Shown here: positions 36,401-50,890 of the stretch, piece by piece
Numbering within the stretch: the stretch's first letter is position 1
Layout of the letters: each line of letters begins with the position of its first letter
Assembly (NCBI GenBank): GCA_016758965.1
Contig: JAEPRB010000006.1
Location: 248,001-312,000 of the forward strand
Source: Circinella minor
Taxonomy: Eukaryota; Mucoromycota; Mucoromycetes; Mucorales; Lichtheimiaceae
Reading direction: 5' to 3'
DNA length: 64,000 nt
The notes under the pieces: model-generated
Databases searched by the model: none
What the model was told of the DNA's origin: nothing
What the model saw: the letters and a program-made list of their open reading frames with translations, nothing else
Made by a program: the position numbers and the translations under genes

Positions 36401-39400
36401 CAGCCATGTTGGATATTTCCCATAAAAGAAAATTATTTGAAGGGTATAAAGAACTTTATGCAGCACAACAACAAAGGAAACAATTGGGAGCTATCTGTGA
36501 CATTTCGGAAACTCAGGTAGTTAATCAATACTCATTTCCTTTTTCATTATAATAAAATCAATGCAATTCATATCATTGCTTTCATCTATTCATTATTATT
36601 TTAGACCGATTTATTCTCTGCCTTTGTCATCTTTCGTGATTTCCTAAAAGAAGTTTGGCATCGATTACAACAATTCAAAGATGAATTATTAGCTTCTTGT
36701 CTTCGTGTAGTTCTCGCATACCCTTTGGCATTCTTTGATCTTCAAGAACTTGTTGAGCCTATTAGTACCGCACTACGTCTTGGTTTAACTATTTATTCGC
36801 TTTCTGATCTTGCCTTGAATGTTCTATATGAATTAACGGATCCTGATATATCATCACCAATAACGTCTAGTGACATGAATTTATTTTTGAGTGATATTTT
36901 GCCATCCATGAATGAATATATGTTAATGGATTTGAGACCAAAAAGTGAAGACGAGAATCAAACTGGTTTAAAGAAATGGAAACTGACGACTGCATCGGAA
37001 CGCAAGAGACAATCAATTCATTTTAAAGTATCATCAGAGGTTTTGGGTGCTGAAGTAGAAGAAAGTAAAATCAGTTTACGAGATATTCAATTACGAGTGA
37101 TGCGATTTTTGGGTCGTATTGGAGGGGCCAATAAACTCATGTTGAAACCGAATACGGATAAACAAGTAAATGAAGATAACGGTGATGATGGGGTCAAGGA
37201 CTCAACTACACATACCACTGAATCTCGGCAACAATTAATTGCATGGGATAGTGAGAAAAATTTGAAAATCAAACTACCATTTCCTAATGCAAGAGTGGAT
37301 TTGGCTATGGGTAAGTTGATAATATTAGAAGTAGTTGATTATTTGGTTTATGAGAATGAGGTTTGGAAAAAAGCGTTTGAACCAACCAATTATGCATGTA
37401 TATATGTGTATATATTTTAGACGAACTACTTCCCCGAATTTGTGAATTAGCTGAATCATCTCCTCAGCGACAAATTAAGGTAGCTGCCTGTGAGCTTTTA
37501 CATGGTTTAGTGCTCTCCATGATTGGCGACAGTGCGCATCAAGCACGAGGTCAAAAAAATCCTGTTGAATCAAAATATCATCGAATCTATTTGCGTGTTT
37601 TTCCAATTCTTTTACGTCTTTCCATTGATACCGAAGGAATTACACGTGAAATGTTTGGAACATTAGTACGCCAACTTATTCATTGGCTTACCAACAATGC
37701 ACAATACGAAAATCCAGAAACCATTGCTTTGTTACAAGCATGTCTCGATGCTTCATGCAGTTCAGATGCAGGTCTTCGTGATTATGGTGCTGATTGTATT
37801 CAAGAATTCGTATCATGGTCTATCCGTCAACAGCAAAGTAGTAGAAGTAAAGATAGTAGTGCCATGAATATCAAATCTGTATTAAAACGCTTATATAACT
37901 TGGCATCCAATCCAAGTTCTCGACAACGACTTGGTGCATGTATTATCTTTAATCGTATCTATCGAACATTTCGTGAAGAAAATGGGTTGGTGAATGAATT
38001 CACGTTGGAAATTTTATATTGGATTTTCTTTAGTCTTAAGTTAGCTGAAGAAGATCACCCGTTGATTGGTAAGAAATACATTACGTTAAATTTATTTATC
38101 CACATTACATGAATAACCTCGTTATTATTATTACTAGGCACTCTCGACCAAGCCAAAGAAGCTATCTTACATATCAAACGAATCATTCGTCAGAAAGTTG
38201 ACCTGTTTATTACTGCCAAACCAAACCGTCGGGACTTTCAAGGAATTGCAGAACCTCCTTATTTAGCTTGTATCGTTGGTTGGACATTTGATCAAGCTGC
38301 TTCAATTCAACGGGAATATGCTAGAGAATGTATGCGATTTTTCGATGAATTTGTTAAACGTATTCCAGGTAAAAAAAGAAAATGTTTTTTCCTTTTTTTT
38401 TTTTATCATTAGATACGATCTTGTTATTTCTTATATATATATATTGCTGACATAGTACACAATAATATAGGCTTGAAGAATGGTAGAGAATGGCTATCAA
38501 ATCGATTAGAAGATACTCCTGATTTATTAGTTCAAAGATTCGAAAAAGAAGATCACCCACTCAGTATCACGAATATTGAGAAAAAGGATCGACTTTTATG
38601 GCTACGACAATTAAGAGGTTTATTGGAAGCCTATCACTGGTTATTGAAGAATGAGATGGTAACATTGACCTACTTGTTAGAATTAAGTGGTTCAGATTGG
38701 GTCGAAGCGTGTGTTTACTTATTGGACCACAGCGCGGAAGATATGTATGGTCGTCAAAGCAATGTTGAAAAGACCAAAGCGCATGCCATTTATGCCTACA
38801 ATTATTATCACCTTGTTGTCTTGGTAACTCATGCTGCTAATCCACCTTTGGATACGGACGATGTTTTGGATGCGTTGGCATCTCGAGGTATTCTCACAAA
38901 TGAACATTTTGTATCGGTTGTTGTTCAACTTTTGCTTTTACCCAATCAGTTTGTGGAAGCAGCCAAAGCAGAACAAGGATCTATGCCACATCGATTGAAT
39001 CCAAAGAAAATTCGATGGGCTGTACAGGAGTTTTTACGATTGATGGTAGATCATGGATCACCAAAATTTCATCGAATGTTTGAGAAAGCTTGTAGTACCA
39101 TATTATATTCAAGAAATGTGGATTTATCCAATATGCAACTTAACCAGAGTAAGCAGTTTTTTTTGTTTGCATTGAGTGAATGAGATATAATAATAATAAT
39201 AAATTATATAGGTGCATTAAACGATATGTTACAGATTATTGATGGTATTAAGATTTTACAAGATTTGGAACTTTTCGATAATGTGTGCAAAGCATCACCT
39301 AAATCAAGCGGAGGGGCACAATCAGCCTATGATTATTGTGTTGCTCTTTATGATAAATTTGTTCAATACAATAGTACAACTGAACCGGTTTGGATTCAGC

Positions 39401-42400
39401 TTATTGGAGAAATGTTGGAAATAGCATTTCATCAACCAGGATTTGCCGAAACATATGCAGAAAAACTTTTATTAGAAAACAATGCTACATATGCAAATCG
39501 ACTGGCTGTTTATCAAAAGTTCAGCAATCATGTAAAGTATTTTTATTTTTTATTTTTAAGTATTCTGCTTATCTTTTAAAAAGAAACTAATTCTCCTATT
39601 GTTGTTTTTTAATCTTATTCAATTAGATCAATAACTGCATAGCGACTAACTTTAAAGAGTTTGCACCTATTCTACTTGCACACTCAAATGATCGATTTAT
39701 TCATGAAGTAATTATTGACCTTGTTGAATATCTTCGACGTGAGAATAAATCAGTCAAAAAGGAAATTACAGCCTTTGTTGAGGATGTAAGTATTGTTTTA
39801 TAATAATTATTCTCACAAATATACAATTATGAAATGCTTTTGTTTTCGTTTACTGATATGGAGGTTTCTTTTTTTGTTACTAGCTCTTAACAAAAACAAC
39901 ATTCTTGCCCGAAATGTAAGTGAATACAAAGTTATAATGCACAGGCTCTATTAAAGTGTATCACCGACTCACATTTATTTATCTTTTATTTAACTATATA
40001 AATAGTGTGGATGCATGGAGTGATCAAGAAAATGTGGTAGATTTGGTCAAATTTTTGATCGGATTGTTAGGTGCAGATCCAAATATCATTAAACGAAACA
40101 AGAAAAATCCTACGTTCAAGGTACTATGTAATGCGTTGCAAGTCTGTTTAGCTCGTGATGTCCCTCTAAGTGTCAAGAATGAAGCATTTGAATTGATTCC
40201 AATGTATATCACCGTTCCTGGGGATCATATTCAACAGGTAAAATCAACAGTTTGTCTGTCAGTTCTTTTTTACTTTTAAAGTATTACCTTTAGAGATTAA
40301 ACAAAAATGAATCTATATAGATTGCAAAAGCAGTGGATGATACTTGTAGACGTCAACTTGGTGTGCGATCCACAGATCTTGATAAAAATTCAACTGCGTA
40401 AGTTTTTTTTACAATACAAGAAAAGAAGGATATAAGAATATATATATATATATAACTCAAATTGATCTCGAACTCATACCATCATTATTTTACCTTTTGA
40501 AATAGTTACCGAGAATATATCACTGCATTCGACAAACTTTTAAATATCATGTCCCACTTTAAAGCACTCTGGTTATTTGAAATCATGTTTCCTATGTTTA
40601 TTCAAGAACCAGAACATAGGCATCGAGATGAAATACAAAACCAAATTGGTATTTTTGCAAAATTACTTGGTGCTAGCCAATTCGAAAGTGCTGTTAATAT
40701 TTGTTTCAAGTACGTATGTTTTCTCCCTTCCTTTGTAGCACCCACAAAAAAGAAAAGTTTAGATAAGTGCTCTCATTAATAATCATTTTATTGTTGTTTA
40801 GTTTGTTCAAAGATCAATCCCAAGAAATGGCTTGGCGACAATCTGCCATCAATATCCTTATTTGGCTCTTCGCATTTTCCGATGAAAATTTTGTTGCAAA
40901 ATTTTATGTAGACAATATCGTATATATCATGGGAATTGTCAAACGTGAGCTATTGCGACGCGGAACAGATGAAGAAATCATTCAGGATATGGAGGAACGT
41001 ATGTGCTGTTTCCGCCTTATGCAAACAATGTATGAAAAAGTATCTGCAGTGAAAATCCATGGTAGTGATAGCAAGGTCGTTGAAGCCTATGTTGGTAAGA
41101 AACCAACCGGTGGGTTGGGTCGTGTACTGACAAGTGAACTTGTCAAGGAAACCTGTGCTGCTAAAGGAAAAGCAGAACCACCATCTCCCAACCCAGCTAT
41201 CAATCAAGTACGATGTCAATATCGTCGTGTTGCATACAATACATTGGCTACTGCATTGATGAGAACTCAAAAAGACGAAAAGTTTTATAATGGATTTCTT
41301 TTCAAGGATGAAAAAAATGAGCGTACCTGGGAAAATATTATTGATTTATCAAAACCAGTTAATTTACCAGCGGATCTTTCGAAAGCATTACAGAACTCAT
41401 GGTATGAGGATCGTATTAGACGAAAGAGAGTAGAAGAACCAGAAGACAGTGAAGATAGAGGAAATATAAGATATATGGCTACTTTGCAATCAACCACAGA
41501 AAGGTAAATTACTATTATAGTACGATGAATATAGTAATATATATATATGAATTTCTTTTAAAATTAACCTCACTCATGTATATTAATTTTCAAAAACAAG
41601 TTTATCCCAAGTTTCTCTTTCTGATGTAAGTCTTCATTATATGTTACCACGTAAAGAATGGTCGTTGATTTTTTATTTTATTTTATTAGATGGCTTTGGA
41701 ATCAATGGGAGAAGAGAAAATATCAGATGATATGGTAGAACCAGTAAATGATGAAAACACATTGTTTGATGAAAACGATGAACAAGTTACTATTGATAGA
41801 CCTAAGTACATATTATTCATAAAAAAGAGATTCTTTTATTATGTACATATGCTAGTACTTACTTATATATATACACAACTATATCTAGACCAAAAGATAT
41901 GATCGAAATAGATGAAATTAGTGAAAATCCATGTATCAAACCTTTTAGAAATGTTGTGGAAAGATTAGATAAACTTACCACTATAGGAATGGGAAAAAAG
42001 GAAGGAATGTACGAATGGATGAGAGCTTTACACAAAACATTCACTTCACCAGGTAATATGTAGCTGTCAACATGTTAGGATTAATTAATTATTTACTAAA
42101 TTTTTTTCTTCTGAATACATAATTATCATTATTGTTATTAGAAACACCAATACATGTACGACTTTTTTTCTCTAAAGTTATTATTTGGAAACCTGAAGCA
42201 TTTGAGCCATATGCAGAATATTGGATTAGACCTTTGATGGAACTTATATTGGATGGCCCTAAATATGGTCATCCAATAAATTATAATGTCCAAGTAAGTT
42301 TATATATGTACAATTAAAAAATATTATACGTAAAAACATTAATGGTGTAATTTTGATCATATGTAATTTATAGAGTCTGGCTGTAATTGTTAATGTTTGG

Positions 42401-45400
42401 GGTATAGACATAAAATTAACAGACGACTATGATGATAAAGTTCTTTTATATAGATACGTGGTAAGTAATATTAACTATATTACATTATTTTAGACATGGA
42501 AAACAAAATATCAAGTTGGTACGATAATAATAATAATAACGCTCTATCATATATATATAAATATATATATTTATTTGTTTAGAGTTATCTAATGGAGCAT
42601 TGCTACTATGAAAACATTCAAGTTGGTAAAGCAACTATTACTCTTCTACGGGACCTTTTTAAAAATTGGGATAGTCAAATAATAGTACCCACAGTATGTA
42701 ATCGACAACTATTGTCATTTATAATAATTTATTTGGACTTTTTATGAATATATAAATAATTTTTAAATACAATATATTTAATCATTATACATTTATCTGT
42801 AGGAGGTTATATACAAGGAATTGATTACAGACCGACCTAAAAGTGCCAACCAGATCGGGTTACAACTTGCTGCTCTGGTATTAGCTCATGATATGGATCC
42901 ATTTTATGAAGATAAAGAATTCAATCTTAATGGTCTTACCGAAGAATCATTTTACAACGCTGTTTGTAAAAATCTTACCAGCAGTCAATCCAATGTTTAT
43001 GGTAGTGCCGCTGAAGTGCTTGGTTGGGCCTTGGCGTATAAAAAGAAACATAACAAGCCCTATGAGTTCTTAGAACATATAATTGATAATCAGTTATCCT
43101 GGATGAATCCGATTGGAAATAATAATGGTGGCAGTAACAAGAAAAGGGCAAGTGAACCTAAATTTTTGAATTGTATCCAGCGCATTCAAATGCATGATAC
43201 AGAAATTGTTCAAAAACATATGGTCAAGGTACTTTATCTAGTATCACAATTATTTGGTGATCCTCGTTTGGTAGCTTTAAATATTATTGCTGGTGGTAGT
43301 CAACATATCCCCGAGTTATTCAAGTCACTTCAGAGTAAAAAGTTATTAAAAACATTGACAAGAGGGTAAGATCATAATCTATAATATACTTAGTCTTACA
43401 TTATTCTGTCAGTCAGCTTTTTATTTTTATTTTTACTAACATATCATTGTTTATATTGATTTACCCTTTATGTATGTGCCAATACATTTATAGGGATGAA
43501 AGATCTCAACTTTGTTTAATCCAAATTCTGGATAAAATTTCAAATACGCTTACATTGCCTCAAATTGATCTTACTATCGATACGATTTCTGATAAATTCG
43601 TCAACCATAATAATACTGAGTGTCGAGTAAGTTCATCTCTCTCTATCTATCTCTCTATCCCCTTATATATATATATCATGCGTGCATAAGTATGCTGTGG
43701 GCTGTGATGATATTTTATAGATATTTTTTTTTGAAGAAAATAATATAACTTCTCATCTTATATGCTTTATTGTTCACATAATATATAGAGACTATTCTTC
43801 AAATTTATACAGAATGTCAATAAAACAGTTCAACAAGCAAACAATAAAATATTAGGTGATAAAATCAAGTTATTATTGCTTCAAGGACTTGTTGATAGCA
43901 ATGATACTATTCGAAACAATATCATGTCGTATATTAAAACAAGCTATAATCTTCAAGATAATATTTATGAGCGGCTCAAAACAGTTCTTCGGTAATAATA
44001 ACAATTCGACATAAACAGAGAAATAAGGTGTTGGATAATCTATTAGAATTATCCAATAGTTGACAATTATGTATTTAATTATAGGGATCTTTATATGGCC
44101 GAGGTGGAGGAGAAATATATATTTTACAGCACTGAAATCCTTTTGGATACAACCAAAAATGGTGATGAATATGATACACCTATTTTTAAGGACCCTCTAC
44201 CCAACGCAAGATTTGATCAACACTATCAGAAAATTAATACATCATGGCAACTTAGGAACGCAATGTCTCCATTATTTGTGGCAACCCAAGAGCCTGTGGT
44301 AAGAACTATATTATCATCTATTACTAGTAAATGGATCAAAATGAACATTGAAAAAATATTTTTATTATATAGTGGTCCACATTGGATTATGGTGGAGGTG
44401 GTGTACGAGCAACGCAAAATACTCTCCAGTTCTCTTTGACACAAAGCCAAGCAAACCCAGGTAAAAACACACACACACACACACCGGAAAGAAACAAAGA
44501 AAAAATAAAAACGATTTTTATTATCATAATATGAAAAAAATTATTGGTATCTGACTTATTGCTATAATTTCTTTCTTCGAATGATATTATATATATATAT
44601 ATATATATAGTTGGTGGTAGTAATACCTTGATGGCTAGTTTTGTACCAACTGCACCAAACGAAACAATGGACATTGATCCGTCAGTAACGGCAACAATAT
44701 CATCACAACCAGGCACATTCTTCTTTGATGAAAGTCAAAGAGCTACAAATAATTACAGAAGACAAGTGGGACGTACAAGAAGACAACCCATCAAAGCGCA
44801 ACCTAGTAAATATATACAAGCTCGAACTCGTATTGTCAATGCAACAGCTGATGCAGAATCCATGTATTATTCTTATGCTCATGATCGTCTTAGAAAGCGT
44901 GTTCGTATATCTGAACAACTTCGGAAACAAGCTCGAGATAAACATGTAACCATGACTCGCCAATATCGCTATGGTAATGGCATCTATATTATATAGCTAT
45001 CAGGAATTACATATGTGCAGTTTTAATATAATGTATGAATACGTGAATCTAACTAGAAGTTATTCGATAATATTTAGGCGAGCTGCCTGATGTGCAAATT
45101 AAACACTCTGAACTTGTTTTACCTTTACAAGTTCTTGGAAGAAATGATAATGATATTTCTCGATTGGTTTATGCATTACTTTCAGTATCTGTTTCTAAAC
45201 AAGCCGCTGAACATCGTGGACTTGTAAGGACTAGAGAAAAAGAATGAAAACATACACAAATCTAAACGTAAACATTAATTATAATGTGGCATTATCTCAC
45301 TTCTTTATAATATTGATTTGTAGACCGGCTATCGAGAAGAAATTACTACAATCACTCATAACAACTTGGAAGAAAGTACAAAATACTTTCCACCTGCTAT

Positions 45401-45626
45401 TGGTACTTTTTTGCGAATTTGTTATGAAATGCCTGTTGTCCAATTAGCAAGTAGTATTATCAACATTGCTAGTCAAAGAAGTTATAATCAACATATTGCT
45501 ATTGCTTTACTTGAAAAACATATCCTTTCACATGTTGATGATGATCCTGAACAACGTAAGGTTTTTTTATTATAAAAAACGATTTATTTACATAGTTTCT
45601 AATTCCATTTTTTTTTTTTGCTTTAA

Positions 45627-45660
<34 letters not shown>

Positions 45661-48600
45661 GCTACGAAAAAAGCACGTAAAACTAAATTTGTTAAGCTTG
45701 GAAAGGATAAAAAACAATGGATTGATTTAGCTCAGTTATATAAATCTGTGGATCAGCCCGAAATTTTCCAAAATTTATATCAAAGTCATGTTGCATCTGT
45801 TTCAGTTTCTAAAGGTAAGAAGTCTATCGTATCATAATGTTTATGATTGTAAATGTTACTATTCGTGATATGTATGTATGTATGTATTAATTTTTTTTTG
45901 CGACCCCTGGGCTGTGTTCACTACGTTATCTATATATATTTATTTGATTAGATGCAATTGATGCTGAGATTCAAGGACATTATGCTGATGCAGTCAACTT
46001 GTTTGTGGAAGCACACGATAGTTATAAAGAAGAAGTAGATCCTGAAGAAGTAGATCTTTGGATGCAAGAAATGTTACGTTGTTATGAGCAATTGACTGAA
46101 TGGCAAGATATGGGTGCATACGTAAATGGGAAATTTGAAGGCAATTTTGATGCTATTTGGAGTGACACAGAAAAGGTATAAAGAAAAAAGAACAGCAAGT
46201 TACGAAAGAAAAAAAATAGTGTTTAACTCGACGTTTCTTTTTAATGTAGGACGAATATATCAAATATTTCATGCGTAGTTATACAAAATTGAGAGAAGGC
46301 ACAGTGGATGATGAGGGGGAATTTGTTTCTTGGACAGAGGATAATCCTAATCCGGTATTGAAATTTATTGCATCTGCAAGTGAAGTGCCTGAACACATGG
46401 AGTATCTTCTTCACCATGTGGCATGTGGTACGTATACCTCACACATACACACACGCTCTCCATTTCTTCTTGATTCTTTTTTCTTTTTGTTCTTATATGC
46501 TAAATATAAATATGTAATCTATATAGATGTCTCTCTTAATGCAATTTGGACAAACGAATACGATCGTGCGCGTTTTTATACTCGCCAATCCTATGATAGT
46601 TTGTTATCCGTTTGGACAAGTTTACATCCTTTGGCATATGGTAGTCGAATGACCCAATTAGCTAACTTAGAAAGGACAGTGGAACTAGAAGATTTTCTAG
46701 ATGTTGTATCCAATTTACAAAGAAATACTGCCGACGCAAGACAACATGTTAACAAATACATTCGTGGTCTTCTTCAAAAGTACGAATTTAAAAGCGAGAA
46801 TATAAGGTTTCATTTAGACTGTTACTGATAAATTTCCTGATACTATATATCTTTTTTAAAATAGGTATCCGGATCCACGACTTGATTCAATGGATGTTTG
46901 GGATGATATTATTGATTCAAGAAATTTATATCTTGATGAGCTTGATAGAATGCAACGAAAATTTAAAGTAAATATTTATTCATAATTATCCGCCACCTTT
47001 TATACATCATATCGTGGGGTTTTAGTAACTAACCAACGCATTCAAATTATGTATGAATATATCTACATATAGGATCATATTCCCAATAAAGATGTAATCA
47101 ATGATTGTAAAAAGCAGATACTTAAAGCCATGTTATCAGCAGCCAATGGGCAACAAAATGTCAATGTCGTACACAAACGAATGAAACTACTTGATACATT
47201 AGGAATCGACAAGGAAGAGAAAACCGTAATGAACCTTGAAAATCGACTTTTAGCAAGCAAAATGGCACATACAGAACAAAAACGACTGGCCTTGATAGCC
47301 AAAATGATCGGATCTATTATGAAAAATAAAGATGCCATGCTGCATGGGAATTATAAGCATCAATTTTCACTGGCTGCGGCAGAAACATATGAAGTGGCCA
47401 AAAGAAAAATTTTAGGTGATCCAGATACAGCATTTACCGCGTTGACATCGTCTGGTGCTTTGGCTAGTCTAATTAATTCCCATAAATTCAAAGATGCTGC
47501 CATGTTTGCCAACCACCTTAATAGTACTGGATACGAATACTTGCGTGATGCTTTTGTTAGCACAATGGACGAGGTAAGATAAATAATTACTCGTATTCGT
47601 AATATTGATAAGAAAAAAGATTGAGATTAAAGAAAAGGAATAATATATCTAATGTTATTACTATGTATTATTATTGTTATAATAGAAACAATCATTACAT
47701 CTTCAGTGCCTTTGGAAGTTGGCTGAATATTGTGATAGTGCACTTGCTTCAAATGAAAATGATCAATCAAATGTCATGGTAAGATTACTTTGAAATTTTC
47801 CGAGAAAAAGATTAAACGATAAATATTTTAATAACAAGCAATTTATTTTTATTTTTCACTAGCTCAAGATCGATACTGACGAGTATAGTGGTATTGTTAT
47901 CGATAACTACTTTAAAGCAATGGAACTTGGGAAGAACGAAGCAATTGAGCGCTTCCCTCGATTATTGGAACTAATTGAACGTTATCCGGCCAATGGCCCT
48001 CATTTCAAATCAAAGGTAAATATGTAAATTCAACGGTATTAGTTTCACAGTAACAAAATATAAAACCCGAGGTTAACCCTTTTTTACCTTTATGCATCAC
48101 ATCTGTTTCTTCTAATATTGATAGGCCAAGTCGTTTGGACCAACATGGATGTATATTCGATGGATTCCACAAATGGTTGCTATTTTGGATAATCCAATTG
48201 CTGAATACGTGTTCCCGGCACTTTATCAAATAGCGAAAATATATCCAAAAGCATTATATTATGCCTTCAGCATCAGTTATGAACATTATATGGCTGTTTA
48301 TGATACGCTAGAAAGACAGGCACAGAAACGAGTCAGCAAAATCGCTGCAGCAGTCAAATCAGAACTGATGGGACGCTTTATTTTGGAACTTCGACGACTT
48401 ACAAATCCAGAACATCTTGTAGTGGGTCTTATTGATCTCTTACAGGTATAAAATAATAATAAAAGACGATCGATCAATAAGAAAAAAAATATATAATATA
48501 AACGTGCATGTATATAATAACGCTAATATCGATGTTTATATATATTATCTAATTTTGTCAGGATGCAATCAATAATGGTGATATTGATAAAAACTTTGTA

Positions 48601-50890
48601 AAGGTTAATTATCACACTTTCGAACAATTATTGATGAATCCAAATAGTAACAAAGACCTTGGTTCTATTCCCAAAGATTTTGCAATATTACATTCATCGT
48701 TCTTCCTTGATTTATTTGGTAAGTTTAATTATAATTTTTTTTCTTTTATCTGCGGTTTATCATTGCTCTTCTTTTACAAGTATGAGAATAATAAATTTAA
48801 AATAAAATATCATTATCATTAGGTCGCAATGGATCCAAACTTAACAAATTGAACACACGAACGATGCAACGCTTGAAAAAATATTACCAAGATCACATTA
48901 AAGAAAAAAATAAAAGTAGTAAACCAGATAATCAGTTAATGTCTTATTCGCCATTCCTTGCTGAGTTCCAAGGAATTGAACTTGATGAGGTTAGCATTAT
49001 ATTTACAAGCATACCCCAGCAAGAGGAAATAGATAATTCAGAAAAAAAAATCATGCGATGATATTCATTGGTTAATCTCTTTTTTTTAACAAACTAAATT
49101 AGGATCTTGAAATTCCAGGTCAATATACCGGTTATCGAATGCCTCATCCAGAAGAACATGTCAAAGTTGTCAACTTTGATCAGCGACTATTGGTTTTGTC
49201 ATCTCAGAGAAAACCAAAACGACTTCGTATTCATGGTTCAGATGAACGGGATCATAACTTTTTGGTCAAGGTAAATAAAATAGATAAAGAGTATAATTGA
49301 AAAAATATAAACGTTACTAAATATTATTTTTATGTATTTTTTTTTGCCAAAGGGCGGTGAGGATCTTCGATTGGATCAACGCATTGAACAACTTTTTGTG
49401 ACCATGAACGATATACTACACGGTAATCCATACTGTGCACGCCATAATGTGACTATTCGAACATACAAAGTGGTACCAATGGCCACCGATGTTGGTATGA
49501 TTGAGTGGGTGAATGATACCTTACCTTTACAAGCATGTCTAAACTCAATTGAACCCAGAATCAGCGCTAAAGCTCGTAATGGATATGTTGATCTTATAAC
49601 ACGATATCATGGTGATCCCCGATTAACCAGTTCATATAATAAAATGTATAACACTGAACGAGATCGCATCGTCACACATTTTCATAAATGTCAAAGCGTA
49701 ATTCGAGCTGATTTATTACGAGAATACTTTTTACGACTTGCTGCTTCACCAGAAGCATTCTTACATATTCGAGATGACTTCGTACATAGTCTTTCTGCAA
49801 CCTCTATTTCTGGATACATACTCGGTATTGGCGATCGACATCTGGAAAACTTTTTGGTGGATCTAAACTCGTAAGCTATTTTTACTCTCTATTAATTATT
49901 CAGTATTTTAGCAAAGGCCGAAAGTAATGTGTTTTTTTTTTATTAATTACTTGGCTTTTATGACTGTATATACATATAGTGGGCAGTTAATTCCTATTGA
50001 TTTTGGTCACGCATTTGGTTCTGCAACTGAATTATTACCTGTCGCCGAACTCATACCATTCCGATTGACTCGACAGCTTACTTCGGTGTGTGAACCAATT
50101 GGAATAGCAGGCATGTTAGAAACTCCAATGATTCAAATTCTTCAAACTTTCCAAGAGAACAAGAATACGCTATTAAATTCAATGGATGTGTTCATTAAGG
50201 AACCTTTACTTGATTGGAGAAAAATTGCCATGCGTGAAGCCAAGAGACAAAGTAGATTTATCTTTTCTTTCTGTGTTTTTACTTTTTGATGCGCTTTTGA
50301 GAAAAGAAAAAAAATTAATTTTTTTCTTATTTATTTTAGTGAAAGCGCCAGAAAGTGGGGGATCCACTGCTGAATTAACAAGTGATAATTCTGGATCAGG
50401 TCAAAGTAGCGGTACTCGTGGTGCTAGTAGTAGTCGTAACAATACATCGACAGGTAGTCGTAACTCATCCTCTACAACTCTTGATCAGGAAATTGCCTGG
50501 TATCCACAACAAAAGCTTGAAACTGCCAGAAATAAACTGTCTTTGGAAAATCCTGGTTGTAAGTTATATATTTCACCTCTTTTTTTTTTTTTACTTTAAC
50601 TTGTGTAAGATGTATAATAATGGAATAACAAAAAAGATTATGTAATGAAACTAAATAAATTATATTTTTAAATAGATACTATGGCCCAAAGTGTATTAAG
50701 AAACAGCCTTCTTAAAGGTTTCCATTCTCAAATAGAAAAAGTAGCAAAAGGAGAACCTGAATATAATATTCGAGCGAGAGTGGGCGAAAAATGTGCTTCT
50801 GTACAAGAGCAAGTACGTTGTTTGATTGATCTTGCTACTGATCCTGCTCTTCTTGGTCGTACTTATAGTGGCTGGAGTCCAACCTTGTAA
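33461..50890 (+). CDS. PRKDC: DNA-dependent protein kinase catalytic subunit (DNA-PKcs)
   Basis: PI3K-like Ser/Thr kinase that, with Ku, holds and processes broken DNA ends in non-homologous end joining. I count about 50 exons (introns mostly 62-164 bases) coding for roughly 4,190 residues; human DNA-PKcs has 4,128. The first half is helical repeats; blocks such as LISGFYKMLSAMLD (about 36376), FKDELLASCLRVVL (about 36677) and LRDIQLRVMRFLGRIGG (about 37075) parallel the human order. YRYGELPDVQIKHSEL (about 44963-45113, across an intron) matches the post-ABCDE region. The kinase domain shows FLVKGGEDLRLDQRIEQLF (about 49260-49405), the catalytic loop GIGDRHLENFLVD (about 49823) and the DFG-containing IDFGHAFGSATELLP (about 49996); all three catalytic signatures are intact. 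The C-terminus (ATDPALLGRTYSGWSP) is the FATC end. TRRAP/Tra1 is excluded by the intact catalytic residues, ATM/ATR/TOR by the FGHAFGSAT block. Exon boundaries in the 41,500-42,700 stretch are the least certain. Confidence 0.95.
45628..45660 (+). repeat. (ATTATC)n short tandem repeat in a DNA-PKcs intron
   Basis: About five near-perfect ATTATC units form the 3' end of an intron, right up to the acceptor TTAG before the exon at about 45662. The repeat replaces the usual T-rich tract and carries the intron's only C residues there. Confidence 0.8.

Noticed and set aside
33461..50890. Identification as TRRAP/Tra1 or ATM
   Set aside because: TRRAP lacks the catalytic residues that are intact here, and the FGHAFGSAT activation block and the region before FATC match DNA-PKcs rather than ATM, ATR or TOR.
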